This document shows, piece after piece, positions 6,279 to 13,688 of a stretch of DNA of 15,520 nucleotides (position 1 is its first letter; every line of letters starts with the position of its first letter). This DNA is from Lachnospiraceae bacterium (GTDB lineage: Bacteria; Bacillota; Clostridia; Lachnospirales; Lachnospiraceae). Both the position numbers and the translations under genes were made by a program. The notes under the pieces are model-generated. The model did not search any database. It was given only the letters and a program-made list of their open reading frames with translations, and had not been told where the DNA came from. The stretch is from contig VSNO01000115.1 in assembly GCA_009774375.1 (NCBI GenBank), positions 1 to 15,520 of the forward strand, in the 5' to 3' direction.

Positions 6279-6345
6279 ATCGTACACAGTATCTAAAGGA
6301 AAATTGTTTTGTGCGGGGACAAAGCAACGAAAAGTTGGAGAGAAT

Positions 6346-7359
6346 ATGAGAGCAACCAGAAGATCAGTAGTATTTTATTTCCTGATCAACATTGTACTAT
6401 ATATACTTTTGACAGGGTTCCTTCTATATTTTGAGAAGCAGACAGAATATGACCTGCTTTCTAACCAATTATATTATGATAACATTCTGTTGATCTACAA
6501 TGGGGGAAATATTGACTGGGCTGATGCAGGAGATTCAGAAGAATACAGAGTATACGTTGAGGTCAGCCAAAATTGCAGGGCGCTGATAAAGGACACATCA
6601 AAATGGACGCCGCCTATGCTGACAGGTTACTATCCCGGAGAAGAAACGGGAGCAGCCGCTGTTATCGGACAAAATGTAGAAAAAAGCATTTACCCGGCTG
6701 TCAACGGCGTTCAATGGATTCGCCTTATTGGACAGGAGTTTCGTGTCACCGGAGTCGTGGGGGCAGAGTACGCAACATCGTGTGACGATCTGATACTGCT
6801 GTTTGGAGCCCAATTTGAAGAAAGTGATCTGGACCATATGATCTATATCGTGGATGCAAAGACACAGACGGGCGCTCAGAAGATCGCAGGATCTTTAACC
6901 GCCGGATACCCTGAAATACAGATCCAGCCCGGTGCGATAAGAGGAACAGCCCGGCTTACGAAAAGTTCCTATTTTTACAGATTACTCATGATTGAATTGC
7001 TGTTTATTACGGTTTTTTCTGTCTATATATCTGGCAGGTTCAGGCATGAAAAATATGATATGAATTATAAAGTTTACCAGATATGCGGATTGCCGCTCAT
7101 TTTCATTCTGATCAGGGCAGAGCTGGAAGTTCTGGTCATAAATAGTATTTCACTGTCTGTTGTAAGTGGTGCGGGATATTTTGGAGGACTGCTGACAAGG
7201 AGTCAGTTAGAAAATGTGATGCGGATCTCGATCGGTATCACAACACTGTCCGCCATATTGGAGGCAGGCTTCTTTGGGCATCAATTGAGAAAGCTAAATG
7301 CCTGTGATCGAAGGCTCAGGAGATGCGGCGCAAAAAAAATCCGTAGCGAAAGGTTGTGA
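6346..7359 (+). CDS. FtsX/MacB-like ABC permease, subunit 1
   Basis: A 337-residue membrane protein with the FtsX/MacB layout: one N-terminal membrane segment (about 8-28), an extracytoplasmic domain (about 30-205), and three C-terminal segments (about 210-229, 246-282 region, 292-312). The domain contains a MacB-core-like stretch (VIGQNVEKSIYPAVN, then VQWIRLIGQEFRVTGVVG, about 106-139). YQICGLP in the C-terminal part matches the FtsX pattern YQICG. The start at 6346 is chosen because GGAGAG lies just before it; the open frame reaches back to 6226 but crosses the structured RNA region and has no membrane-protein character there. It probably pairs with the next gene as a heterodimer driven by the ATPase at 8609, for export of the secreted protein or for self-protection. 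Sequence alone does not separate these roles. Confidence 0.75.
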   Translation: MRATRRSVVFYFLINIVLYILLTGFLLYFEKQTEYDLLSNQLYYDNILLIYNGGNIDWADAGDSEEYRVYVEVSQNCRALIKDTSKWTPPMLTGYYPGEETGAAAVIGQNVEKSIYPAVNGVQWIRLIGQEFRVTGVVGAEYATSCDDLILLFGAQFEESDLDHMIYIVDAKTQTGAQKIAGSLTAGYPEIQIQPGAIRGTARLTKSSYFYRLLMIELLFITVFSVYISGRFRHEKYDMNYKVYQICGLPLIFILIRAELEVLVINSISLSVVSGAGYFGGLLTRSQLENVMRISIGITTLSAILEAGFFGHQLRKLNACDRRLRRCGAKKIRSERL

Positions 7360-8612
7360 TGAAAGTGATCATGAGAGAAGTTTTGCTTTATTATCGGAGC
7401 CACAAAGTAGAAAATATCGTGTTTGTCTGCCAGATTACAGTTTTCTTTATTTTGATGGGAACTTTTTTTGCATTTACGGGTGAAGCACATTATGGAAAGA
7501 GCAATATAGAAAGGACGTATAAAGACAAAGCGATTTATCAGCTGATCGACGGATATTATGATCCCGATGCATTTACGGCTTTCAGGAGTGAGCCGAATGC
7601 CTTGAATATACTCAAAAATTATTATCATGCGTTGATGAATGCGGAGAGTTTTCAATATCTGGCAATGTTTGATCAGAGTATTACGATCAATGATGTGAAT
7701 GGAGCTGCAGATAGCGATGGTGGACAATTAAAAGAAGCAGAGGCATTTCAGATGAATGAGCAGGCATGTCAATATTTTGAATTGAACGTTATCGAGGGGA
7801 GAGCATTTCAACAGGGCGATTTTGATGATAATGGCAATGTGATGCCTGTACTTATGGGAAGCAGCTATATGAATGCTTTTGAAGTTGGAGACAGGCTGCC
7901 GGCGACATACTATCAGAAAGAAGTCGAGCTTGAGATCATTGGTTTCCTGCGGGAAAATACGATGATCTATTATAATGGGAATTATGAATTCTATCTGGAT
8001 CAATATATCATCCTTCCATATATTCATTACGATGCACCGCAAACAGAGTCTGATGAATCGTTTCAGGAAATCGTGTATTTTGCCATGATCAACGGATACA
8101 TCTCCATATCGTCCGGTGATGCCCATACGCAGGATATGATGGCAGAGATGGAGGCGATCGCTGAAAAGACCGGATTCTATAATTATGTTTTTATCGGTTC
8201 CAATCCCAATCTGCAGCAGTATCGGGGGCTGATAAACATCCTGAATAAAAATTATGATCTGATCCTGAGCCTGCTGATCCTGTCTTTCCTGGTCAATATG
8301 GTCACACTTGGCGTTCAGGCATATATGATGCAGCAGAGAAGACTGCGTATGATGGCTATTCATTATCTGAACGGTGCGACACTTCAGTCACTCATGAAAC
8401 AGATCGTCATGGAGGTGTTACTGGTTATTGGTCTGGCAGCATTCTTAGGGTGGAATGTACTCGTGCGGCTGAAAATATCAAACATAGTGATCCTGTTGAT
8501 ATTTTTAATGATAGCAGTCACATTCATGATCGGAATCTCTTTGATTTCGATCTGTAAACTAAAAAATGCAGAGCTGATGCTGACATTGAATCAGGAGGAT
8601 GATTTGCAATGA
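7359..8612 (+). CDS. FtsX/MacB-like ABC permease, subunit 2
   Basis: A 417-residue membrane protein with the same layout as its neighbour: first membrane segment at about 19-40, a long extracytoplasmic domain (about 41-295) with a MacB-core-like stretch (VIEGRAFQQGDF, VMPVLMGSSY, VGDRLPATY, then LEIIGFLRE), and three C-terminal segments (about 300-322, 348-366, 374-399). Its start is translationally coupled: TGATG joins the stop of permease 1 to ATG 7359, and AAAGG lies five bases before it. A GTG at 7356 is possible but less well placed. It overlaps the ATPase gene by four bases (ATGA). Distinct from permease 1 in sequence, suggesting a heterodimer. Confidence 0.78.
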   Translation: MKVIMREVLLYYRSHKVENIVFVCQITVFFILMGTFFAFTGEAHYGKSNIERTYKDKAIYQLIDGYYDPDAFTAFRSEPNALNILKNYYHALMNAESFQYLAMFDQSITINDVNGAADSDGGQLKEAEAFQMNEQACQYFELNVIEGRAFQQGDFDDNGNVMPVLMGSSYMNAFEVGDRLPATYYQKEVELEIIGFLRENTMIYYNGNYEFYLDQYIILPYIHYDAPQTESDESFQEIVYFAMINGYISISSGDAHTQDMMAEMEAIAEKTGFYNYVFIGSNPNLQQYRGLINILNKNYDLILSLLILSFLVNMVTLGVQAYMMQQRRLRMMAIHYLNGATLQSLMKQIVMEVLLVIGLAAFLGWNVLVRLKISNIVILLIFLMIAVTFMIGISLISICKLKNAELMLTLNQEDDLQ

Positions 8613-9277
8613 AAGATATCATATTGGAAACGAAAAAACTTTGCAAGCGTTTCAAACGTCCCGGCGGGACTCAGACAGTCCTGAATAAAGTGAACTTACA
8701 GATATATAGGGGAGAGATGACAGCAATAAGGGGAAAAAGCGGAAACGGAAAATCCACATTACTGAATATTTTAGCAGCTACCATGAGGGCGGATTCCGGA
8801 AAAGTGCTTTACGGAGATATCGATCTGCAAAGATTGTCAAATGCCGGGAGGGCAAGGTACCGCAGGGAAAAAATCGGGTATATACCTCAAAATCTGTATT
8901 TGTTAGATGACAGGAATGTGTTTATGAACATTGCGCTGCCATTACAGTATGCTGGTGAGAAAAAAGAAAACATAAGAAAAAAAGTGGAAGAGGCTGCCGA
9001 GTGGCTCGACATCGTATCTCTGCTGGGCAAAGCGCCTCAGACGCTGTCGAGAGGTGAGAAACAAAGAGTTGCGATCTGCAGGTCGGTCGTAAAAATACCG
9101 GAAATACTGTTTGCAGATGAGCCGACTGGCTCGCTGGACGAGGAAAATGAGCAGTTAGTACTGGAAATGTTTCAATCCCTGAAGATCCAAGGGACGACGA
9201 TCGTTCTGACTACACATGATGATTCGGTTTCACAGATATGTGATGAAGTATATCATATAGGTTCTTTCGGAAGATGA
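8609..9277 (+). CDS. ABC transporter ATPase, MacB/LolD/bacteriocin-export type
   Basis: A 222-residue nucleotide-binding subunit. All motifs are present: Walker A GKSGNGKST (42-50), Q-loop YIPQN (Q94), signature LSRGE (146-150, a variant of LSGGQ), Walker B ILFADE (166-171) and H203 in TTHDD. The closest known architecture is the small MacB/LolD-type ATPase working with FtsX-like permeases, including those assigned to lactococcin-972-group export. ATGA overlap with permease 2 shows one complex. It is the last gene of the operon; an intrinsic terminator follows within 90 bases. Confidence 0.92.
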   Translation: MKDIILETKKLCKRFKRPGGTQTVLNKVNLQIYRGEMTAIRGKSGNGKSTLLNILAATMRADSGKVLYGDIDLQRLSNAGRARYRREKIGYIPQNLYLLDDRNVFMNIALPLQYAGEKKENIRKKVEEAAEWLDIVSLLGKAPQTLSRGEKQRVAICRSVVKIPEILFADEPTGSLDEENEQLVLEMFQSLKIQGTTIVLTTHDDSVSQICDEVYHIGSFGR

Positions 9278-9328
9278 CAAACAAGATCTGTAAGGCAGCG
9301 TGACAAAAAAATAAAATCTGCAGGAAAC

Positions 9329-9363
9329 GGGATTCAGCATATCATATGTTGGGTCTTGTTTTT
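9329..9363 (+). terminator. Intrinsic terminator of the ABC operon
   Basis: GGGATTCAGCATA (9329-9341) pairs, with several G-U pairs, with TATGTTGGGTCTT (9345-9357) around a TCA loop and is followed by TTTTT at 9359-9363. It lies about 50 bases after the ATPase stop codon and separates this operon from the sigma-factor promoter. Confidence 0.65.
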
Positions 9364-9400
9364 ATGCACACGGGCGTCCAGAGGAAAAAAATTTTTTTAT

Positions 9401-9429
9401 TGAAACTATTTGGGCAGGTGAGAGGTCTA
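9401..9429 (+). promoter_or_regulatory. ECF-type promoter of the sigma/anti-sigma operon
   Basis: TGAAAC (9401-9406), 17 bases, then GGTCTA (9424-9429) resembles ECF promoters of the B. subtilis type (TGAAAC with a CGTC-like -10). Its place just upstream of an ECF sigma gene suggests positive autoregulation. Confidence 0.6.
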
Positions 9430-9447
9430 ATGTTTTATAAAGTGTCG

Positions 9448-9455
9448 AGGAGGTG
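9448..9455 (+). promoter_or_regulatory. Ribosome binding site that sets a TTG start
   Basis: AGGAGGTG is a near-perfect anti-16S match and lies six A residues before TTG 9462. The in-frame GTG at 9453 sits inside the site itself and so cannot be the start served by it. Confidence 0.7.
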
Positions 9456-9461
9456 AAAAAA

Positions 9462-9974
9462 TTGCAGATTTTTTCGTACAAAAAGAAAAATAAAAATGCA
9501 AAGAAAGATCTGCTGGAAAAGATCCTGCTGGAAAAGTATGATCAGTATTACCGGCTTGCATACAGTTATGTCCACAATGACATGGACGCCTGCGATATTG
9601 TGCAGAATGGCGCCTACAGGGCATTGCGGGGCAGCGATACGCTGCAAAATGCGGAGTACGCCGAGACCTGGGTGTACCGCATCATGCTCAATGAGTGTTT
9701 CCGGCATCTGAAGCAGCCTCAGAAATATTCGTATGAGTCCATGCAGGAGACAGGTTTCGAACTGTCCTACACGGAGGACAACTGTGAGAAGATCGATCTG
9801 CAAAGGGCGCTCGATTCCCTGCCGGAGAAGGACAAGGCGGTCGTCATACTGCGGTATTTTGAGGACAGAAAGCTGGAGGAGATCGCGGATATCCTGGAGG
9901 AAAATGTCAATACAGTCAAGAGCAGGCTCTACCGCAGTATCAAAAAGCTCCGCGTGTATCTGGAAAATTCATGA
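9462..9974 (+). CDS. sigV: ECF RNA polymerase sigma factor, SigV-like
   Basis: A sigma-70-family extracytoplasmic function factor of 170 residues. Region 2 spans about 22-85 (EKYDQYYRLAYSYVHND, DACDIVQNGAYRAL, ETWVYRIMLNECF). Region 4 spans about 113-168 (ALDSLPEKDKAVVILRYFED, LEEIADILEENVNTVKSRLYRSIKKL, a helix-turn-helix). The TTG start is chosen from the AGGAGGTG spacing. It is followed 15 bases later by an RsiV-like anti-sigma factor; in B. subtilis, Enterococcus and Clostridioides the SigV/RsiV pair responds to lysozyme and raises cell-wall resistance. Assignment to SigV rests mainly on that partner. The ECF promoter upstream implies autoregulation. Confidence 0.9.
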   Translation: MQIFSYKKKNKNAKKDLLEKILLEKYDQYYRLAYSYVHNDMDACDIVQNGAYRALRGSDTLQNAEYAETWVYRIMLNECFRHLKQPQKYSYESMQETGFELSYTEDNCEKIDLQRALDSLPEKDKAVVILRYFEDRKLEEIADILEENVNTVKSRLYRSIKKLRVYLENS

Positions 9975-9989
9975 GAATGGAGGGAGAAT

Positions 9990-10904
9990 ATGGCAGAAAA
10001 AAATGATTTGCTGGAAAGAGAACTACATATACTAAGAAAGGAGTATGAAAAACACCGGATGACGGACTTTCAGGTGAGACAGCTGCAGGAAAAAATAAGG
10101 GAGGCGAAGGAAATGGATCAGAACAATAAAAATCATACAGGTAAGATAAGAATAGCCGTTGCATCGGCGGCGGTAGCGGCAGGGCTCTTTGTCATACTGC
10201 CCAACACGTCGGGGACGATCGCGCACGCGATGGAACAGATCCCGATCATCGGACAGCTTGTCAGGGTGGTGACATTCCGCGACTATGCGTATGAGAGCGA
10301 CCGCAATATGGCAGACATCGAGGTGCCCGAGATCAAGCCGGAGGAACAGCTCGAGGACAGTACCCTGCAGGAAAATATAGACCGCACGACGGCGGAGATC
10401 AACGCGGAGATCCAGTCGATCACAGACGATCTGATCGCGGAGTTTGAGAAGAATCTGGATGAGGAGATGGGATATCAGGATGTCGTGGTAAAAAGCGAGG
10501 TACTCACGACCACGCCCGATTACTTCACGCTGAAACTGATCTGTTATCAGGGCGCCGGCAGCGGATACCAGTGGAATTATTATTACACCATCGACTTAAA
10601 CACCGGCGAGAGACTGCAGTTAAAGGATATCTTCAAGGAAGGCGCCGACTATATCACACCGATCAGCGAGGATATCAAGCGCCAGATGCAGGAGCGGATG
10701 GATGCCGACGAAAATGTGCACTATTGGCTGAATGACGAGATCGAGGAGTGGAACTTCAAGGCGATCACGGATGAGACTTCGTTTTATCTGAATGAGCGGG
10801 GAAATGTGGTCATCGGCTTCAACGAGGGCGATGTAGCGCCGATGTATATGGGAACGGTGGAGTTTGAGATTCCGGCAGAGGTGCTTGACGGGATCCGGAA
10901 GTAG
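9990..10904 (+). CDS. rsiV: RsiV-like anti-sigma factor (DUF3298-type C-terminal domain)
   Basis: A 304-residue single-pass membrane protein. The N-terminal cytoplasmic part (1-52) is charged and helical and would bind the sigma factor. The membrane segment is about 54-71. The outside part includes TIAHAMEQIPIIGQLVRVVTF (split as 76-85 and 86-96) and an acidic helical stretch (109-160). The C-terminal DUF3298-like domain (about 165-300) shows YYYTIDLNTGERLQLKDIF, FYLNERGNVVIGF and GTVEFEIP. In B. subtilis RsiV binds lysozyme and is then cut by signal peptidase and RasP; the AHA sequence at 78-80, close behind the membrane segment, is a plausible signal-peptidase site here. GGAGGG precedes ATG by about five bases. 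It ends before a bidirectional terminator. Confidence 0.88.
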   Translation: MAEKNDLLERELHILRKEYEKHRMTDFQVRQLQEKIREAKEMDQNNKNHTGKIRIAVASAAVAAGLFVILPNTSGTIAHAMEQIPIIGQLVRVVTFRDYAYESDRNMADIEVPEIKPEEQLEDSTLQENIDRTTAEINAEIQSITDDLIAEFEKNLDEEMGYQDVVVKSEVLTTTPDYFTLKLICYQGAGSGYQWNYYYTIDLNTGERLQLKDIFKEGADYITPISEDIKRQMQERMDADENVHYWLNDEIEEWNFKAITDETSFYLNERGNVVIGFNEGDVAPMYMGTVEFEIPAEVLDGIRK

Positions 10905-10967
10905 GATTGATGTGCTGGAGCGGCATGCGGTCTGAACCGGATCACCTGCCGATCAGTGAAAAAGCAA

Positions 10968-11010
10968 GTGGAGGGATACGGTTGTCGTATCCCTCCACAA
11001 ATATATTTTT
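10968..11010. terminator. Bidirectional intrinsic terminator between rsiV and the amino acid transporter
   Basis: GTGGAGGGATACG (10968-10980) pairs exactly with 10986-10998 across GTTGT. A weak U-rich tract (ATATATTTTTT) follows on the plus strand and TTGCTTTTTC on the minus strand. It sits in the gap between two convergent operons. Confidence 0.85.
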
Positions 11011-11051
11011 TGAACATACACTACACGAGCTGGCGGTGTTGACCGGCCGGT

Positions 11052-11933
11052 TTACTCTGCTGAAAGCTCTTCTGTATATTTTGCGCCCAATTCCGCGACT
11101 GTGCCGTCGGTGAGCATGGCATCGATGGCGGTATTGATCATGTCGAGAAGCTCTGTATTGCCCTTTTTCACCGCGATGGCATACTCTTCGGATTCGAAGG
11201 CTGAAGGATCTTCCACGATCTTGAGTCCTTCATTGTCGCTGATGTATTTCTGGGATGTGGCAGAGTCAAGCACGACAACGTCACATTTTCCGTTTACCAG
11301 TTCCATAATGGCATCGGTGCCCTTTTTGAATGCTTCATAGGGATATCCCATATCTTTGACGCAGATCTCGCCTGTGTAGCCTTCGATCACGCAGATCTTC
11401 TTGTCTGCCATATCGGCGGCGGAGGTGATATCGGAGTCCTCTTTCACGATCATTACCTGCGTGGCTGTGTAGTAGGGGATCGAGAAATCCGCCTCTTCCT
11501 TTCTCTCATCGGTCACGGTCATACCCGCGATCGCCGCGTCGATCTGACCGTTCTGCAATGCTACCAGCAGAGAAGCAAATTCCATATTTTCGATCGCCGG
11601 TGTCATGTCGTTTTTCTCCGCGATCTGCTTGGCGATCGCGATGTCGATACCGTCATACTGGTCGATCACGCCGCTGCCTGTCACGAACTCAAAGGGCGGA
11701 AATTCGGCGTTTGTGCCAAATGTAAGTGTGCCGCCTGCCTCTGGAGCGGCCTCCTGCGTACCGGCTTCTGCCGGTTCTGTGTCCGCTGGTGCGCTGTCCT
11801 GCGGCTGGGAGTCTGTGACAGTCGTATCTGTCGCTGTGCTGCTGCTCTTCGCGTCGCCGCCGCATGCTGTCAGCGCGGTCGTCATCATCGCCATCGCCAG
11901 CATGAGGGCTGCCATTTTTGTTCCTTTTTTCAT
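11052..11933 (-). CDS. Amino acid ABC transporter substrate-binding lipoprotein (family 3)
   Basis: A 293-residue extracellular binding protein for a polar amino acid. It has a lipoprotein signal peptide with lipobox LTAC and lipidated C24, then a low-complexity Ser/Thr/Ala/Pro/Asp/Glu linker (25-68) that tethers the domain. The binding domain begins at about 69 (LTFGTNAEFPPFEF, with YDGIDIAIAKQIAE). The ligand motif MTVTDERKEEADFSIPYY (138-155) contains the Arg (R144) and Asp (D149) typical of amino acid binding. The third gene of the minus-strand permease-ATPase-binding protein unit, with its own strong GGAGGAG site. The exact substrate (cystine, glutamine, or other) cannot be told from sequence. 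Confidence 0.93.
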   Translation of the reverse strand: MKKGTKMAALMLAMAMMTTALTACGGDAKSSSTATDTTVTDSQPQDSAPADTEPAEAGTQEAAPEAGGTLTFGTNAEFPPFEFVTGSGVIDQYDGIDIAIAKQIAEKNDMTPAIENMEFASLLVALQNGQIDAAIAGMTVTDERKEEADFSIPYYTATQVMIVKEDSDITSAADMADKKICVIEGYTGEICVKDMGYPYEAFKKGTDAIMELVNGKCDVVVLDSATSQKYISDNEGLKIVEDPSAFESEEYAIAVKKGNTELLDMINTAIDAMLTDGTVAELGAKYTEELSAE

Positions 11934-11962
11934 AATGTTTCTCCTCCTTGATGATTGTCTGC

Positions 11963-12012
11963 CATAGCCTGCCGCTGTGGTCTGAGACCCGCACTCCGCG
12001 TCAGAGGCTATG
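11963..12012 (-). other. Intercistronic stem-loop before the binding-protein gene
   Basis: CATAGCCT (11963-11970) and AGGCTATG (12005-12012) pair around a GC-rich 34-base interior that holds a small hairpin (GGTC-TGA-GACC). It lies in the 138-base gap between the ATPase and binding-protein genes. Such elements often protect or process mRNA so that the binding protein is made in excess; that role is inferred. Confidence 0.5.
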
Positions 12013-12071
12013 AAAACCTGTTGATATATCTATATTAAGCCGTTTGGCATAATACCTTCATTAACAGTTCC

Positions 12072-12794
12072 TTACAGAACCTTGCTCAGAAAGAGCTTTG
12101 TCCGCTCATTCTTCGGATTGCTGAACACTTCCTCCGGCGTGCCGCTCTCCATGATCACGCCCTGGTCGACGAACAGAACCCTCGATGCGACTTCCCTGGC
12201 AAAGCCCATCTCGTGGGTGACGATCACCATCGTCATGCCCGATCGGGCAAGATCCTTCATAACGTCGAGCACCTCCCCGACCATCTCAGGGTCGAGCGCC
12301 GAGGTGGGCTCGTCAAACAGCATGATCTCCGGGCTCATGGCAAGCGCCCTCGCGATCGCGACGCGCTGTTTCTGCCCGCCGGACAATTGTGCCGGGTACG
12401 CCTGTGCTTTGTCTGCCAGATTGACGCGCCTTAGGAGATCGTGCCCTGTCTTGACGGCCTGGTCTTTTGTCATTTTTTTCAGAAGGACCGGTGCCAGCGT
12501 GATATTGTCCATGATCGTCAGATGCGGGAACAGGTTAAACTGCTGGAACACCATGCCCATTTTCTGCCGCACTTTATTGATGTCGATCTTGGGCGTGTTG
12601 ATCAATTGATCGTCCACGTAGATCTCGCCCTCCGTCACGTCCTCGAGCAGGTTCAGGCATCGCAGGAAAGTGCTCTTGCCGGAACCGGAGGGACCGATCA
12701 CAACGACGACTTCTCCGGGGGAGATATGTTCGTCGATGCCGTTTAAGACGTTCAGGTCTCCAAATTTTTTATGTAAGTTCTTTACTTTTATCAT
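12072..12794 (-). CDS. Polar amino acid ABC transporter ATPase (GlnQ/HisP type)
   Basis: A 240-residue ATPase, the standard size of the family. Walker A GPSGSGKST (34-42), Q-loop FQQFNLFPH (Q84/Q85), signature LSGGQ (137-141), Walker B IMLFDE (157-162), D-loop SALD (165-168) and H194 in VTHE are all intact. The FQQFNLFPHLT and MGFAREVA phrases are characteristic of amino acid importers. AGGAG lies upstream of ATG 12794; the permease gene ends 27 bases before it. It powers uptake through the adjacent permease. Confidence 0.96.
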   Translation of the reverse strand: MIKVKNLHKKFGDLNVLNGIDEHISPGEVVVVIGPSGSGKSTFLRCLNLLEDVTEGEIYVDDQLINTPKIDINKVRQKMGMVFQQFNLFPHLTIMDNITLAPVLLKKMTKDQAVKTGHDLLRRVNLADKAQAYPAQLSGGQKQRVAIARALAMSPEIMLFDEPTSALDPEMVGEVLDVMKDLARSGMTMVIVTHEMGFAREVASRVLFVDQGVIMESGTPEEVFSNPKNERTKLFLSKVL

Positions 12795-12821
12795 GTAAAC
12801 TCCTGTCCTCTAAATTTATTT

Positions 12822-13520
12822 TTATCGGATATCAGATTTTCGCAGCACGATCTCGATCCTGCGCAGCAGCAGTGTCAGGATCTTGATCAGGATGTAGTAG
12901 ATCACGGCAGTTCCAAACAGCGGCATGAACGCGTTGAACGTCGCGCTCCTGATAAAATCGCCCGCTTTCTGGATATCCATCAGTCCCACATAACCGACGA
13001 TGGCGGTCTCCTTGATCAGAACGATAAACTCGTTGCAGAGTGCGGGAAAGATGTTTTTGACTGCCTGCGGGATCACGATCCTTGTCATCGTCTGAAAGGC
13101 ATTCAGCCCCAGGGATCTGCCCGCCTCTGTCTGTCCGTGGTCGACAGACAGGATACCGGCGCGGATGATCTCTGACACATAGGCGCCGGAATTGATGCCA
13201 AAGGCGATCGCCGCGATGATCCACTTGTCCAGATCCACCGTGGCAAAGATGACAAAATAAATGATCATCAATTGCGTGACGGAGGGCGTTCCACGGATCA
13301 CATCAGTGTAGACGCTGCCAAAAAAACGGATCAGTTTTCTCTTGGAGAGATTGCACAGCGCGACCAGCATTCCGATCAGGATACCGATCAGGACTGCGAG
13401 AAGCGATACCCTGATCGTCACGCCGATGCCCTCGAGCAATAGCTTGTAGCGGTCCTCCCGGATAAAACACTTATAAAATAGATTAGAAAAATCAGTGAAC
13501 CATTCCTGAAATGCTGTCAT
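12822..13520 (-). CDS. Polar amino acid ABC transporter permease (HisM/GlnP type)
   Basis: A 232-residue membrane protein, first gene of the importer unit. Membrane segments include about 31-56, 81-95, 99-115 and 198-219. The EAA loop that contacts the ATPase is EAGRSLGLNAFQTMTRIVIPQA (split 132-141 and 142-153). The family phrase VIRGTPSVTQLMIIYF (74-89) is present. The start at 13520 is chosen because AAAGGA lies upstream; an in-frame ATG at 13556 adds 12 residues but has no ribosome binding site. Only one permease gene is present, so it should form a homodimer. Confidence 0.93.
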   Translation of the reverse strand: MTAFQEWFTDFSNLFYKCFIREDRYKLLLEGIGVTIRVSLLAVLIGILIGMLVALCNLSKRKLIRFFGSVYTDVIRGTPSVTQLMIIYFVIFATVDLDKWIIAAIAFGINSGAYVSEIIRAGILSVDHGQTEAGRSLGLNAFQTMTRIVIPQAVKNIFPALCNEFIVLIKETAIVGYVGLMDIQKAGDFIRSATFNAFMPLFGTAVIYYILIKILTLLLRRIEIVLRKSDIR

Positions 13521-13581
13521 TTGTCCGTTTCCTTTCAACTGTTTGTACAAATGCATAAATATGCAAATCTAACTAACGCCC

Positions 13582-13610
13582 ATTCTATCATAAAGACGGT
13601 GAGTTGAAAA
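13582..13610 (-). promoter_or_regulatory. Possible promoter of the amino acid transporter operon
   Basis: On the minus strand TAGAAT (13587-13582) makes a good -10, with a weak TTTTCA -35 (13610-13605) at 17-bp spacing. It is the best candidate in the gap between divergent genes. Confidence 0.4.
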
Positions 13611-13638
13611 GCTTTTTTTGAAGGATATTCGGGGACGG

Positions 13639-13666
13639 TTGCATTCTCTATGGCATCTGTTACAAT
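13639..13666 (+). promoter_or_regulatory. Probable promoter of the AAA-ATPase/PD-(D/E)XK gene
   Basis: TTGCAT (13639-13644), a 16-bp spacer and TACAAT (13661-13666) precede the gene. The predicted start near 13673 leaves only a very short leader, with AAAGGAGGG forming almost its first bases. Confidence 0.5.
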
Positions 13667-13688
13667 AAAAGGAAAGGAGGGACGTTGA

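Noticed and set aside
6226..6345. 40-residue N-terminal extension of permease 1
   Set aside because: The open frame crosses the structured RNA region, has basic low-quality protein sequence and no ribosome binding site, while GGAGAG directly precedes ATG 6346.
9207..9214. TGACTACA half-site inside the ABC ATPase gene
   Set aside because: There is no matching second half-site at the right distance and it lies in the coding sequence of the TTHDD motif region, so chance is the better explanation.
13521..13556. Twelve-residue extension of the amino acid permease
   Set aside because: No ribosome binding site is found before ATG 13556, whereas one precedes 13520.
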